DNA of 64,000 bases from Branchiostoma floridae (Eukaryota; Chordata; Leptocardii; Amphioxiformes; Branchiostomatidae): the NCBI RefSeq assembly GCF_000003815.2, contig NC_049987.1, positions 15,794,552 to 15,858,551 of the forward strand. The letters are read 5' to 3'. Numbering within the stretch: the first letter of the stretch is position 1; the number at the start of each line of letters is the position of its first letter. The notes below the pieces were generated by a model. It worked only from the letters and a program-made list of their open reading frames with translations. It did no database searches and was not told where the DNA came from. Positions 11,396-22,200 of this stretch are shown in pieces. Made by a program: the position numbers and the translations under genes.

Positions 11396-12140
11396 ATTAC
11401 ATTGATGTATGTTACGACCGCCCAAAGAAAAGTGCATGAACAAGAGATACTTGATTTACGTATGCCCTTAAATCAACAACTAAAACAAAGCATCGTTTTA
11501 AAATGTGGCAATAAAATCATGACATCAGTTGACGATCTCACAGTCGCGCACTGCATGACGGTTTGTGTCGATACAAAGATGGCGACCTTGCAGAGGTGGG
11601 CGAGAAGACTACGTACTAGCTCGTTGTTTGTAGTTTCACCGATTTTCATGTAAGTATTTGAGCACAGACATGAAATCTGTTGGTATTACGTTCAAATATG
11701 GCATTGTAACGTTTAAGTTGACCTATACAAGCTACCCTTCTATGTACCTTCACTGCTACCAGCGAATAGGGGAGGGGGGCTTTGTATTGAATTAGCTCCA
11801 TCTCTTCTTTCTTCTGATCAATTTCTTCTTTATGTTTGTACCTACAGTAATAATACAGGATGTATCCAAGCAGATGTTTTCAAGGACGTTGAATGGAAGC
11901 TCCTTGCTATTTCGTGCCGCGAGTTAGTTTTTTTTAATGGTTATTAACAAACTGTTAAGAATACAATGTAAGAAAAATAGTACTAAATGCTGAAACAGAA
12001 GCAAAACGCTGACAATGATCCGGATGCTTACATCTGAAGCCAGGCATCCCGTCATGCAACACGCTGCTGACATAGCGTTGGTCTAATTTGATGAAGAAAG
12101 TCGTAATAACCAAGAGGCATTTTGTGGATTAAGTATTACT

Positions 12141-12250
12141 ACGTGAGTGAGTAAGTGAGTGAGTGAGTGAGCGAGTGAGTGAGCGAGTGAGCGAGTGAGC
12201 GAGTGAGTGAGTGAGTGAGTGAGTGAGTGAATGAGTGATAGTGAGAGTTA
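12141..12250. repeat. GAGT/GAGC tetranucleotide repeat
   Basis: About 22 units of GAGT with GAGC variants, ending in GATAGTGAGAG. Confidence 0.85.
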
Positions 12251-12437
12251 GTGAGATTAAAAGCAAACCACACTTACGTACGTGTCACTGTTTTTGCCGG
12301 TGCGTCAGCACCGGCTTTGAGACGGGAGAAGCGGTTCTTTCAACCATTCATTTCGTTTGCATGGATGCATGGATGTGTGGATCCGTCAATTTAACCAAAC
12401 CCTTCTAATAGCCCTTCTATTCGCATGATGCGTAATC

Positions 12438-12530
12438 GATGAAGCGTGGCCGAATGGTGTAAGGCGCTGAGTGCAGATAGCGGTTTGCTTTTGCAGCCGT
12501 AGATCGTGGGTTCGAACCCCACTTGTAACA
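12438..12530 (+). tRNA. tRNA-like sequence (type II, degenerate; possible Pol III unit)
   Basis: An A-box-like GTGGCCGAATGG and a perfect B-box GGTTCGAACCC with a paired T stem (GTGGG/CCCAC) are 60 bases apart, with a long variable region as in Leu or Ser tRNAs. A T7 run follows immediately as terminator. The acceptor stem and anticodon stem pair poorly and position 33 is not T, so it is probably a tRNA pseudogene or tRNA-derived repeat. Confidence 0.45.
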
Positions 12531-13257
12531 ATTTTTTTCTTTGTTAGACAAATCTCAAATAATTCTTTTTAATAGAAGACAGATCAATTCAGTAATTCTA
12601 TGCTTAAAAACTATTTTTCATGTGATTTTGTTTAACATCCAGGCTTTTTCCAAAATACGCACCGGCCAGCTTTTTTCAGAAGCTTTCTTGTTTAATAAGT
12701 GCTGGGTCTCGACAACATAGGCTTTTGCAAGGTGGTAAACATGTTTATTTGTCAATGTCTTATAATAAGGAAAGCGTTAAGCAGTAATTAAATGTATTCA
12801 GTAAGCATAAGTCTGCTTGAATAAGCTAGATATGACATGTTTGTTTCATCTTTTCAAAATCGTGAAAACGACAATAGTACCCCTAAGTAATTGAAATGTA
12901 CTGCAGAATCTTTTTGTATTTAATTGACAGTTGCACATGGCGAACGCAACTGATTTGTTTGTATATACATACACACTATAAAAGAAACCATACGTTATTG
13001 ATTCCTTTTTATCTTATACCTTCCTAGAAGCGACAAAAAGTTGAACCTGTACATACTAATATGTAAATTAATCTCTGTAGAAATTTTGCCTTCAATCATC
13101 GCTATGACCTGTGTTTAGCCGTCACGTGTAGCAGTTTTATAGTAAGTGTAAACTCTGGCTTGGAACTCTTGCTAAACAACTTTGATAAATTGCTTCTGTT
13201 AGGAAAGTTATTGGACTCTGGACAGACGAATTCTTGATTGCTGATTTCGTTGTTCGT

Positions 13258-14007
13258 CTAATACAGCTCATTTTTCTTCTTTTGCTCCAGCCTCAGATCG
13301 CCATTTTTCTGTTCCAGTTCCAGTTTTTGTGTCCCTTGATCATGATAAATCTGACGTACAATGCCTTCCATTTCAGAGGGTGAATAACGAGGCTTAGAGT
13401 GTTTCTCCTCGACGCGTTTGGTATTAGTGGATACCCAGCCACGCTGTTCGTGCTCTGTGGTTTTCTCCCATGTATCCGTAGCGGTGGCTATTTTTTGGAA
13501 AGCCTGAACTTGCTCACGTTTCAGTGACAGTCTCTCCTGTTCAACTTGCAGTCGGTGGCTCATTAGATCACGTTCAACAAACAATTGTTCTTTTTTTATT
13601 TCCGCATCCAAGCTTGCCATCTTCAGTTGTCGATTCTCTTGGTCACGTTCCAGAGCCAACCGTTCCTTTTCAACTTCCAGATCCTTACTTGCCACATTCA
13701 GGCGCTGGGTTTCAACATCACGGTTAGCTTCCAGTCTCTGGCCTTCTAACTTAAGCCGTTCAATTTCACGATTAGCTTCCAGTTTCTTGCCTTCTAACTT
13801 AAGGCGTTCAATTTCAAATTCATGTAGATAAAGCACAAAGCATACGCCGCCTATAACGATAGTCATGATAATGACAAAGAGAGCCAGAACGAAAAGTTGA
13901 CGGTTACTGAGATTGATGATGAAAACTATGATTGCGAGGATTAAAGCTGTATAGATGAAAGAAAAGGCACTCATTAAGTTGGTGAACATGTTATCCATTG
14001 TGTACAT
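13258..14007 (-). CDS. Unrecognised two-TM coiled-coil protein, single coding exon
   Basis: The 249-codon ORF starts MYTMDNMF and ends NELY. Two hydrophobic segments (about residues 12-34 and 38-60) are separated by a short basic loop, followed by roughly 110 residues of highly charged coiled coil rich in Glu, Arg, Leu and Gln. A 16-residue unit repeats (ERLKLEGKKLEANREI then ERLKLEGQRLEANRDV). A basic-acidic C-terminal region follows. Upstream on the same strand a strong acceptor (ttctggtttcag) lies 16 bases before the ATG. A strong donor (CTG|GTAAGT) lies near 14547, suggesting a spliced 5' UTR. Topology suggests a membrane anchor with a cytosolic rod. I do not recognise the family. Confidence 0.7.
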   Translation of the reverse strand: MYTMDNMFTNLMSAFSFIYTALILAIIVFIINLSNRQLFVLALFVIIMTIVIGGVCFVLYLHEFEIERLKLEGKKLEANREIERLKLEGQRLEANRDVETQRLNVASKDLEVEKERLALERDQENRQLKMASLDAEIKKEQLFVERDLMSHRLQVEQERLSLKREQVQAFQKIATATDTWEKTTEHEQRGWVSTNTKRVEEKHSKPRYSPSEMEGIVRQIYHDQGTQKLELEQKNGDLRLEQKKKNELY

Positions 14008-14142
14008 CTGTCTTTCCTGGAACCTGAAACCAGAAATAACAACATTGGAATGTATAATAGCTCGTAAAGCTTAAAGTTAAGTTATATGGACCTCTTTCAA
14101 CTTTCAGGAAATGATGAAACATGTACGAGTTGTACCTGCAAG

Positions 14143-14342
14143 TACTGTAAATGCATTTAAGTTCGCGGGTATTTGATTTCGAGGTAGCAGGGAAAAGGAT
14201 TGTTCGCGCTGGTTTTAAGTTCGCGGTAGCACCATGCACTGTAGTCTCTTAGTACCATGGAAAAATGCTCACGGTGGTTTTAAGTTCGTAACGCAAAAAC
14301 CGCAAACTTTAAACCACCGCGAAAATTTCTGCATTTACAGTA
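14143..14342. mobile_element. CGCGG foldback MITE, copy 1
   Basis: Perfect 12-bp terminal inverted repeats TACTGTAAATGC bound a 200-bp foldback element made of variants of AAGTTCGCGGTGGTTTT in both orientations. TA at each end may be the target duplication. Two related copies lie at 26115-26322 and 52201-52330. Confidence 0.6.
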
Positions 14343-14547
14343 CTTTCTGTAGATAAGTACAAAACGCCCTCATGCGGCCTCAAGATGCAGTACACGAAAC
14401 GATCTCACGCACAATGCAATTGGTTGGTCTTTAACAGGACGTTCGTGTACTGACCTCGTATATACCCCGGGGCACCGTGCCAGAGTAAGCACACACTAAG
14501 TGAGGTTATCCTTTGTTAAACACATCTAGCAACATGCGAAACTTACC

Positions 14548-14990
14548 AGTGGTTATAGCTATAGCTTCAAAATGCGGGGATAAAACTCCACCTTGCTGAT
14601 GTACATTAAGACTGAGAATCAATTTTGGATGATGTCAACATAGGTGTGCAGGATATAACCTGACTGAAAATGAACGACGCCGTTAGTGAGTAATATAAAG
14701 TATCAGACTTAAGTCTACTACTGACAGCAGTGCATATAACACCGGTGGAGTCAAGTACACAGTACTCTTCGATTCACTGTTAAAACGTAGAGACATGAGA
14801 AAAGTACTTGAACTACGGTTACACATAGCTTCACATTCCCAAAATATAAAGTAACGACAACGCCAACTCGCAATGATCTTCCTGGCAAAAGAATGACGAT
14901 AAAAATGTTACCTTTCTTCGCTATTTCTTTATGCGCTTCTTTCTGCGAGTCTCTCTGAGTCTGTAGATAGCGTGTGAGAGCGAATGGTGT
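14548..14990 (-). other. Possible 5' UTR exon(s) of the coiled-coil gene
   Basis: On the minus strand, candidate donors occur at about 14547 (CTG|GTAAGT) and about 14911 (AAAG|GTAACA), both upstream of the acceptor at about 14024 that precedes the coiled-coil ORF. Neither segment has an ORF joining in frame, so they would be untranslated. This rests on splice-site appearance only. Confidence 0.3.
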
Positions 14991-15951
14991 ATCCGGGCCC
15001 TCAAATACAAAAAGGCCGAGTCAGAAATGCGGAAGTGAAACTCATCTCGTCATCGAATCTGGTAGAAATCCCCTCATTCACCTAATATACATGTAACAAG
15101 TTACGCACGTCAAGCAGCATTCTGACCAGTTAGTGAACCGTCACATGAAACACCAATTATGATGAGTGAGTGACAACAGTTAATATTCTATATCATCCCT
15201 GGCATTTTAGACACGTGGTAAGAAAAGACCTGTACACATGAGAACTCGCGTAAGGGCGCCCCCTAGCATACAAGCCGTGCAATGCATCTAGCATGACGTC
15301 ACACGAGGGAGCTTGGAGCTTGACAACGACATTTGAAACAGTATGATTATCGTGTACCGAAGTATCGGCAAAGTGGATTTTTCGTAGCACTACCATTAAC
15401 GAGGGATGAGTACCATGTGAAAGTATTAGGTAGAGACTGAAGCATGGTAGTTTACCAATCATACACTTGGTTAAGATTCAACTATCTTGGTTTGAATAAT
15501 GTTTTGCGAGTCAAATGTCAAAACACACAATTATGTTACAACCAGAGTGACGTGCAACCGTTATACAACCGTTAAGGTCTATTTCATTTGGCGCTATATA
15601 TACATCGCGTTTTGAATTACTGTAAACAGCTATAACCTATCACAGTATAGAGATACATGAATATTTAGGTATGGTTTTTTATTCAGAAATTTTTATACCC
15701 CCGGGAAGTTGTGACCCACAATAAGCGTCCAACAACCGTTCAGGTGGTCCTTCACCTCTGATGGACCAGTCCATTATTACTGCGGAGGGGTCTGTACCGT
15801 CAGGATCGTCTAGTACGTCAGGGATGTTCCGACAAGTAAAGCTGACACAACGAAGACGCGTACCCCCGCACCATAGTAGTTAGTTTGTCCCATTCTTACA
15901 TAAGCCAACGACAAAGCCTGACACTTGGTAGCATAAGCAAAATCGCTTACG

Positions 15952-16772
15952 TTATACCCGCCTCACATTATATACGATCTTCGGACGTACTTCGCGATGG
16001 CAGGAAGGTCGGCTGATTTTAAGATCTTAAGATGGTCTTGCGTATTTTTCGCCCAAAATCTGTTCCCCTCACATATAAGCGAGCCTCGTGCGATCGACGG
16101 TGAATAAATCTATGATAATGACCTCCCATTACCTCTTGCACGCGGACAAAGGAACACAAAACGTTCCTCAAAAAAGGCAAGAGATCAATAAATGTTGCTT
16201 ATTTTGTTGTCGGAATCTTTTTAACCAATGAATGGAATGCGCGGGCATAATAGAAATGACACAAGAAAGGAAAGTGTGTCCCAAAGCCAGCCTACGTACT
16301 GCCACAGGGGCCACAATGTTAGAATTACCCTCACATTCCCAGAAATTCAATATTTGTAAACAATCGGAAGCCGGGTGAACGTCGCCCGAAAGTCGCCCGA
16401 CTAACGGGCGTTCGCCATCCGATTTGCGTTCGATGATTAATAACTATGTCTGTGCTCGCCTATCGGTCCTCAATCGTTGGATTGACGCAAGACTATTGAC
16501 CGATACCCTTGCAAGGTACGCACGATTTGCACGCACGATCTGCGACTCGGTAACGAGCTCTGTGATCTCGAAAATCTCCTGCGACTTGTCGCTTATGTTA
16601 AGAACATGTTTCGCTGCACCGCGACCGTCGTAAGACTCCTGAAAATTGCCGGCGATCCCTAAAAATCGCAAGATGGTCGTGAGAACACCGGACGTCTTAC
16701 TCACGAAAATGTCATTTAGAGCTCGTAAACTAGTCTTTCGATCGAATAGCACCTAATGTGAGGCGGGTATAA
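15952..16772. mobile_element. Non-autonomous DNA element with 19-bp TIRs
   Basis: TTATACCCGCCTCACATTA at 15952 onward is repeated perfectly in inverted orientation ending at 16772, defining an 821-bp element. There is no convincing transposase inside; the 102-codon minus ORF is unremarkable. It lies 220 bp upstream of the orphan signal-peptide exon. Confidence 0.55.
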
Positions 16773-16994
16773 GCACATCTTTGCAAAGACAGAGCTTTAC
16801 GTCAACATGCCTAAGTCTTGAGTTACGACTCAAGAAAGACACGTTTATGTCTTGGCAGCTCTGGTTTCTGGGTGATTATTTACTATTATGTGTTGAAAGA
16901 AAAGACTACCGCGAGATTTTGGGAGGTACATGCGACTAGAACGCCACAGACGCCAGGTTTCTTCAGGACGATAGAGACGGGAGTAACCGAGGAC

Positions 16995-17079
16995 ATGGCG
17001 GTGTCAAGCCGTCCCGACTCGGCCTTGCTGTGCTGCCTGTTTCTAGTACTTCTGCTTCTACAAGATGCGCGTGGCCAAA
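16995..17079 (+). CDS. Orphan first exon encoding a signal peptide
   Basis: The ATG at 16995 opens MAVSSRPDSALLCCLF, continues with a leucine-rich core and ends DARGQ at a good donor (CAAA|GTAAGC, phase 1). Charged N-terminus, hydrophobic core and small residues before the end are typical of a secretion signal, and phase 1 is the usual phase for joining extracellular modules. No plausible second exon was found downstream on the plus strand before the antisense polycystin gene. It may belong to a gene with a very long intron, or be a remnant. Confidence 0.5.
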
Positions 17080-17563
17080 GTAAGCAAACCATTTATTTTG
17101 TAGCTTCGTAAAAAAACATATTGAAACTGCAAATTCTAAGGGCTTAAAGGTAAAATGTTATTTGCAACGACGTTTAGATCGAAGAAAGCTCTATCTTTCT
17201 AATTGAAACATATCATATATAAATAATCATTGTATCACATACTTCACCAGTTATAAGCAAGGACAGTGCATTTATCTATTGAGAGGATATTTGGAAAAAT
17301 AACGTTGGAAATGATATCGTATGTATGCTAGTGCGGTCCAAATCTAATCAAGTCTCACGTTGGCAGTGGTCTACGGTTGGTCATGTGCACGGTTTTGTGC
17401 TAGCTTTTGCAACAAATTTAACAAAGAGTGGTATTTTCAAATCCTAAGGACTGCAATTCGTTTATTAGCATGTTTGTCAAGAAGAGCAAGGAGGAATGCA
17501 TATTTGAAGCGTCTAACGTCTAGTCCGGAAACAATTTGCTAACCTCCAAGCCATGAGCAAAAA

Positions 17564-17623
17564 TTTGCAAAGGCCCCCACTTCTTATAACTTTTAAGTTA
17601 TAAGAAGTGGGGGCTTTTGCAAA
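17564..17623. repeat. Near-perfect 29-bp-arm palindrome with 2-base loop
   Basis: The left arm TTTGCAAAGGCCCCCACTTC and onward is mirrored after TT with a single mismatch (28 of 29). Architecture matches the palindrome at 41845-41908 although the sequences are unrelated. Confidence 0.9.
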
Positions 17624-17879
17624 TTAAGGGCAAGTAATGGAACACCCGGTTCAACGTTGGATACATGAGGGATTGACGATCAGTGATTTTATACGTCCGA
17701 TCAAAGGATTCTTCAAAGGGAAGCATTATGACTGTGCTTTTACATTATAATAAACAATTCTACATCTTTCCCAAGATCAATGCTATAATCGTCATCATCA
17801 TCATCCGGTCGTGCTGGTTGCAAAAAAAACTATTCAAAAACATTATTTGTCGTAACAAAGATTCTAACTTAAAGTAAAT

Positions 17880-18501
17880 TACTCGAAAGCCGGTTTTAAA
17901 CCACTAAACGCACAACTTTCTTCATATACCTGCACCGCTTGCCTAACCTCTTCGGAAGCTAACCGAGCCGCTGGACCACCCGGTTGCATATTACCTCGGT
18001 GATTTTCATAAAATGGGACGCCGTTCCTTCTGTAAACCATCCAGCATGGTCCATAACCACTCCATCTGAAGCACCCGCCATATGTAAAGAAATGGCGCAC
18101 CTAGATCTACATCCGTGCAGAGTTTCTCCCTCATCTATCTCCAACAAGTATCGTCTGAAGGTATTACCGATCGCCGCAGAAGAAGGCTGCTCCGCTAACA
18201 TTTGCCCATCTCTAGAAGTGAATCTGAACAGGATAACTCTTTCAAGCTTAATGGACAATCGCTTAGATATACTAACATACCAGTCAATCGCCGTCACTAA
18301 ACACGTCTCTGGATCCCCTGTTTTCTCCAAAACGAAATTATTGGACCTGCCATCTCTCAACGTCTTCCCAAAAATATGATTCATCATCAAACCTTGGATG
18401 AACCATATAATAAGTCGTTTAAGAGTTACAGGAGGTAGAAAGGGCGGACCTGAATTGTACGTTTTTTTAATATTTCCATTCTCCAACTTTATTGTAGACA
18501 T
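17880..18501 (-). pseudogene. Tyrosine recombinase remnant (Crypton/DIRS-like), frameshifted
   Basis: The 180-codon minus-strand ORF resembles the catalytic half of eukaryotic tyrosine recombinases. It contains LHGCRSRCAISLHMAGAS followed by MDHAGW, i.e. the H-x-x-R and H/W boxes. The position where the catalytic Tyr is expected reads ASHFMK, apparently Phe. The tail continues in another frame from about 17990 (MQPGGPAARLASEEV and onward), indicating a small indel. It is probably a dead copy of a mobile element. Which element class it came from cannot be decided from this fragment. Confidence 0.6.
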
Positions 18502-18563
18502 ATGTACTCCTGTTCACAATTTCGTTATATATAACCACTCAACGATAAATTTTACACAAAAAG

Positions 18564-18569
18564 TTTATT
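18564..18569 (-). promoter_or_regulatory. Candidate polyadenylation signal of the polycystin-like gene
   Basis: A perfect AATAAA on the minus strand lies about 430 bases after the TAA at 18995, giving a plausible 3' UTR from 18994 to roughly 18550. The sequence between is A+T rich with no coding potential. The tyrosine-recombinase remnant begins just beyond, on the same strand. Confidence 0.35.
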
Positions 18570-18994
18570 GATAACTCCTTGAATAAATAAACACAGTATT
18601 AGGCTGGACCAACAACAAAGTTACAAGCTTACAGGGTAAGTATGTTGCCTTATATGCATACAAATCAATTCAAATTTAATGGTTAAGCCTGCCACTTAAA
18701 CAAGCATTAATTTCCAACAATGGATAACTGCTAGTAATATAATAAATACACAGTTGAACTAAAATGCCATCGAATAGTTAATAGCCCAATCATTATAATT
18801 ACTTAGAAAACTGCTTATATATAGTCCTATCAAAACATTTTATAACACAGTTCAAAACTATCTCAATGAAATTTATACAGTACGAGTTATTTTAATCACA
18901 GACATACAAATCAAATGTGCTTACAAGCTTCCAATTCAAGCCATTAAACATATTTACAGCCAGATATGAATGACGGTAGGTAAAATGACATTAT

Positions 18995-19230
18995 TTAGAC
19001 CTCTGAATCCGTATCTGATGCTGGTTCGATATGTATTGTCACTTTACACTCAGTATCAATGACTGGACAGGACTGCTTCTGAGAGGCACGTGTTTGGCAT
19101 TTTCGTGTTCTGACGTTGACACGGCCCCGGTCGTCCCGTGGAAGGATGGAGTTACAGATGTCCAAGCTTTCATCAAGTCCATCCTGAAGAAGGCGTAGGT
19201 TAGCTTGCAGCTCTTCCAGCTTCGGTTCAC
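18995..19230 (-). CDS. Exon 41: cytoplasmic coiled-coil tail and stop
   Basis: The last exon encodes about 78 residues. It begins PKLEELQANLRLLQDGLDES, a heptad-like amphipathic helix that fits the C-terminal coiled coil through which polycystins assemble. It continues through a Cys/Arg-rich stretch and ends in the acidic DTDSEV. The acceptor ttttctgcag|GT at 19231-19232 is strong. A candidate polyadenylation signal follows about 430 bases downstream. Confidence 0.85.
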
Positions 19231-22200
19231 CTGCAGAAAACAAAGCAGAGCAATTCTGATTGACGACTAGCTCTACCACCTCTAAACTGTACTTCCTGTC
19301 ACTGCAGCAAGTATGACCTTTTGTGGTCATCTACCCATTCACTGACTCTCTGCCACTCTACTGTCTGTCAGATAACTACAAACTGTCAAACACGCACACA
19401 CTCACATGGACCAAAAACTCCGTAAATGAGATTAAAACCGTTATGATTGTGACATAAATTTAGTTTCTCTAAAGCCAACAATTACCTCATACATTTACCA
19501 AATGTTTCAAGTGACTTATCATTAATGTTTTTCATGGCCGTATGCAAATAAGGTCCTCATCTGCGCTGCATACATTACATCAGCCGATCAGACACCCGGA
19601 GACGGCAGTGCAGTACTAGTATCAAAGTCGTGTCTAGGCAAAGAAGGTTGTTGTAGCATTTCGTTATAAACTTCATGTGAAGTTAACTTAATCTAAAAAT
19701 ATAAGTTTCGAAGTCCAATGCTATCACTAGCTTGCTTCGGGTAACGCAACCTGCTTTGTCCTGATTGTTTGGTGGGCTGTGGAAACCCAACATGGCATTG
19801 AAGCTCCTCCACACGTGATCGGCAAGTTCACGGTCATGGGTGACGTCAACGTCAGCGGAAATGGCGTCACAGATGATGGTCATGAGGAAGTTCATCAGGA
19901 GGATGAAGATGCAGATCATGAATGTGGAGAAGAAGATCGGCCCGGTAATGGGGTTGGAATCCAGCATTTCATTGGCAAAAAACCTACAAAACAAGAAATC
20001 ATAGATCTAATACGTCCGTGAAATATATTTTGTGTGTGTGTGTGTGGGGGGGGGGGGTATTTATCTTATTCATTATTGTGATTTTTGCGCTTATTCGGTC
20101 AATGCATTTCCCTGTCTCTCAAAATAAAGCAGGGATTAGTATATCAGGAGATTGAAGACAGGGAATACATAGCATATTCTAGGACCTTTGACCTAATGTA
20201 TGTGGAAACCAGTTACGTTTATACTATTGCATTGAAATAACTACAGACTGCTACACAATAAAAAAAGCAGACACACGGAAATCAAAATCTTCGTACATGG
20301 AAAAAAGCACACAGAAATTCACCTATCGATACCATTCTTCAGATAATGACGTAACAGAAATACTTTTGGATTTAGTCATTTAACGACAACCTTTATGCAT
20401 CATCATTTTATGCAGATACATAGATGCTTTCACAATCATATGGAAAACGTACCTGCCAAGCATCATCTCAAATAGCGCGTATGTTGTTTGGTACAGGTCC
20501 GAGTACGACTCTATGTGGCTCCCAAACACAAGGTACCCTGGAAACAACGGACGTGCCAGTACAACCACTCGTGATCAATGCTATATGTTGAATGGCCAGC
20601 AAAACATTACATGACAAGTGAATCTGCAGCTTTCAATAAGATCAAGCTGTAGCACGTATTTCCTTGGTTACTAGAATGATAATCGGATCGCTCTTAAACA
20701 CCCTGAATGTAAAATAGCACTGGCGATGTAACCGACATCAGCATACACGGGTATTTTAAAACATCCCTTTGCACATACCGGAGCTGATGAAGGCCGTGAA
20801 GGCAACTACAGCAACGACCGAGAACGACAAGATTTCCTCCTTCATGATGCCGGGTAGAGCCAGGAGTTTGCCGATCGTTTGACTGAAGCGGACGATGCGC
20901 AGTAAGGAGATGGTGTTGATGAAGACGGTGATACCCAAGACGTGTTTGAAACAAGCATCCCACCAAGCAGCGGTTGTCAGGTCCACAAACTCTTGAAATC
21001 CCAGATCTCCTGTGAAACGAAAAACACAAAAGATATATCAAAACCGGACGTTCTGTAGTAGTACTATGGAAAGCCACTAGGGGGCAGGGAGTCCAATTAT
21101 TTCTCAAATTTGCCATTACCCATCTAACATCTCATCAAGTTTAATATGAATATGGTTAAGGGCATAGTCTGTTAAGGTTTGTTTTTTCTTTATGCACTTG
21201 TATATACAATATTGTATCTACCACTCAAAAATTATGACTACAGCATGTCCAGAACTCGAGATATCAGACCCGTAATTTCCACTAGTACTACAGTACCATA
21301 ATAAGCCGCTAGGGGGCCCAACATCCGATCGTTTCATTAAGTAAGGTAATTAAGGCAGAATGTGTAAAAGCTGGACAAACCATTGCTCCTGGCCACCAAG
21401 GCGAGTGTATCAGCAGCCACGGCGTACCGCTTGATGAAGACGGAGATGGTTGTTGCCGTACAGATGAGGCTGAACCATCCAACAGCATTCCACGGAGAAG
21501 TAAAATACACCCACCCTGTATCTACCACTGACTTAACCTCCTTGAAGTGTATGACTAAGAAGAGAAGTGTGAATACGATGTGCAGAAACAGACTAGTGTA
21601 GTCATTAGCGCTTTCGTATTGAAACAATCGAAACAACGTGGTTTTTGCTTCTGGCATGAGACTGCCAATTTCAGAATGGTCTATGGCCATGTGCACAACG
21701 CTGAACAGCTTCAAATTGGGGTCGTAGAAGTTGATGTCAATTGTAAAGGACTCTGTGTATTTATCTAAATACTCGGAATCTTTCAAAGCATTAATGAACG
21801 ACATAGCGGTGCCATAGCCAAGAGGGAAGTCGAGAGAGTGAATGTTGTTGCAGTCAGATGAGTAGTTGGGGTGGTTAGAGAGGGCAGGAAAGAGGAATCG
21901 CCAACTGGTACTAGAGATGTTCCCTGGTTGAACATCCCAGCCTCGGCCAGCATGTTTCTCCTTCGCCATGGTACCTGGATTTAAAAAAAAATCACAATTG
22001 GCAAAATTGACATGTTTCTTCAGGACCTCAATTATCCGAAGAAAATCATTGAATAGATCTGAAGCCATTGACATGTCAGTACAATGTTGTACATATTGTT
22101 GAATAAAGCTACTTCGTAGGTGCATAATGCATTCATCCACGAAGAAAGCACAGTGCGAGTTTGGCATGTAAAGCCCCGGTCACAAAGCGCGTACGATTTC

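Larger units (their letters stand above)
10566..13257. other. Mostly intergenic sequence
   Basis: It holds a mariner-like terminus near 10571, the GA and GAGT simple repeats and the tRNA-like unit listed separately. Nothing else coding is recognised; the 118-codon ORF at 11297 is dominated by the GA repeat. Confidence 0.5.

Noticed and set aside
11297-11653. 118-codon plus ORF
   Set aside because: The first third is a GA simple repeat and the rest has no recognisable domain or splice context.
15193-15462. 89-codon minus ORF
   Set aside because: No domain, splice context or composition bias suggesting coding.
17984-18379. 131-codon plus ORF
   Set aside because: Shadow of the tyrosine-recombinase frame on the opposite strand.
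20694-21116. 140-codon minus ORF
   Set aside because: Out-of-frame reading over exon 38; the overlapping frame carries TM9-TM10 with matching splice phases.
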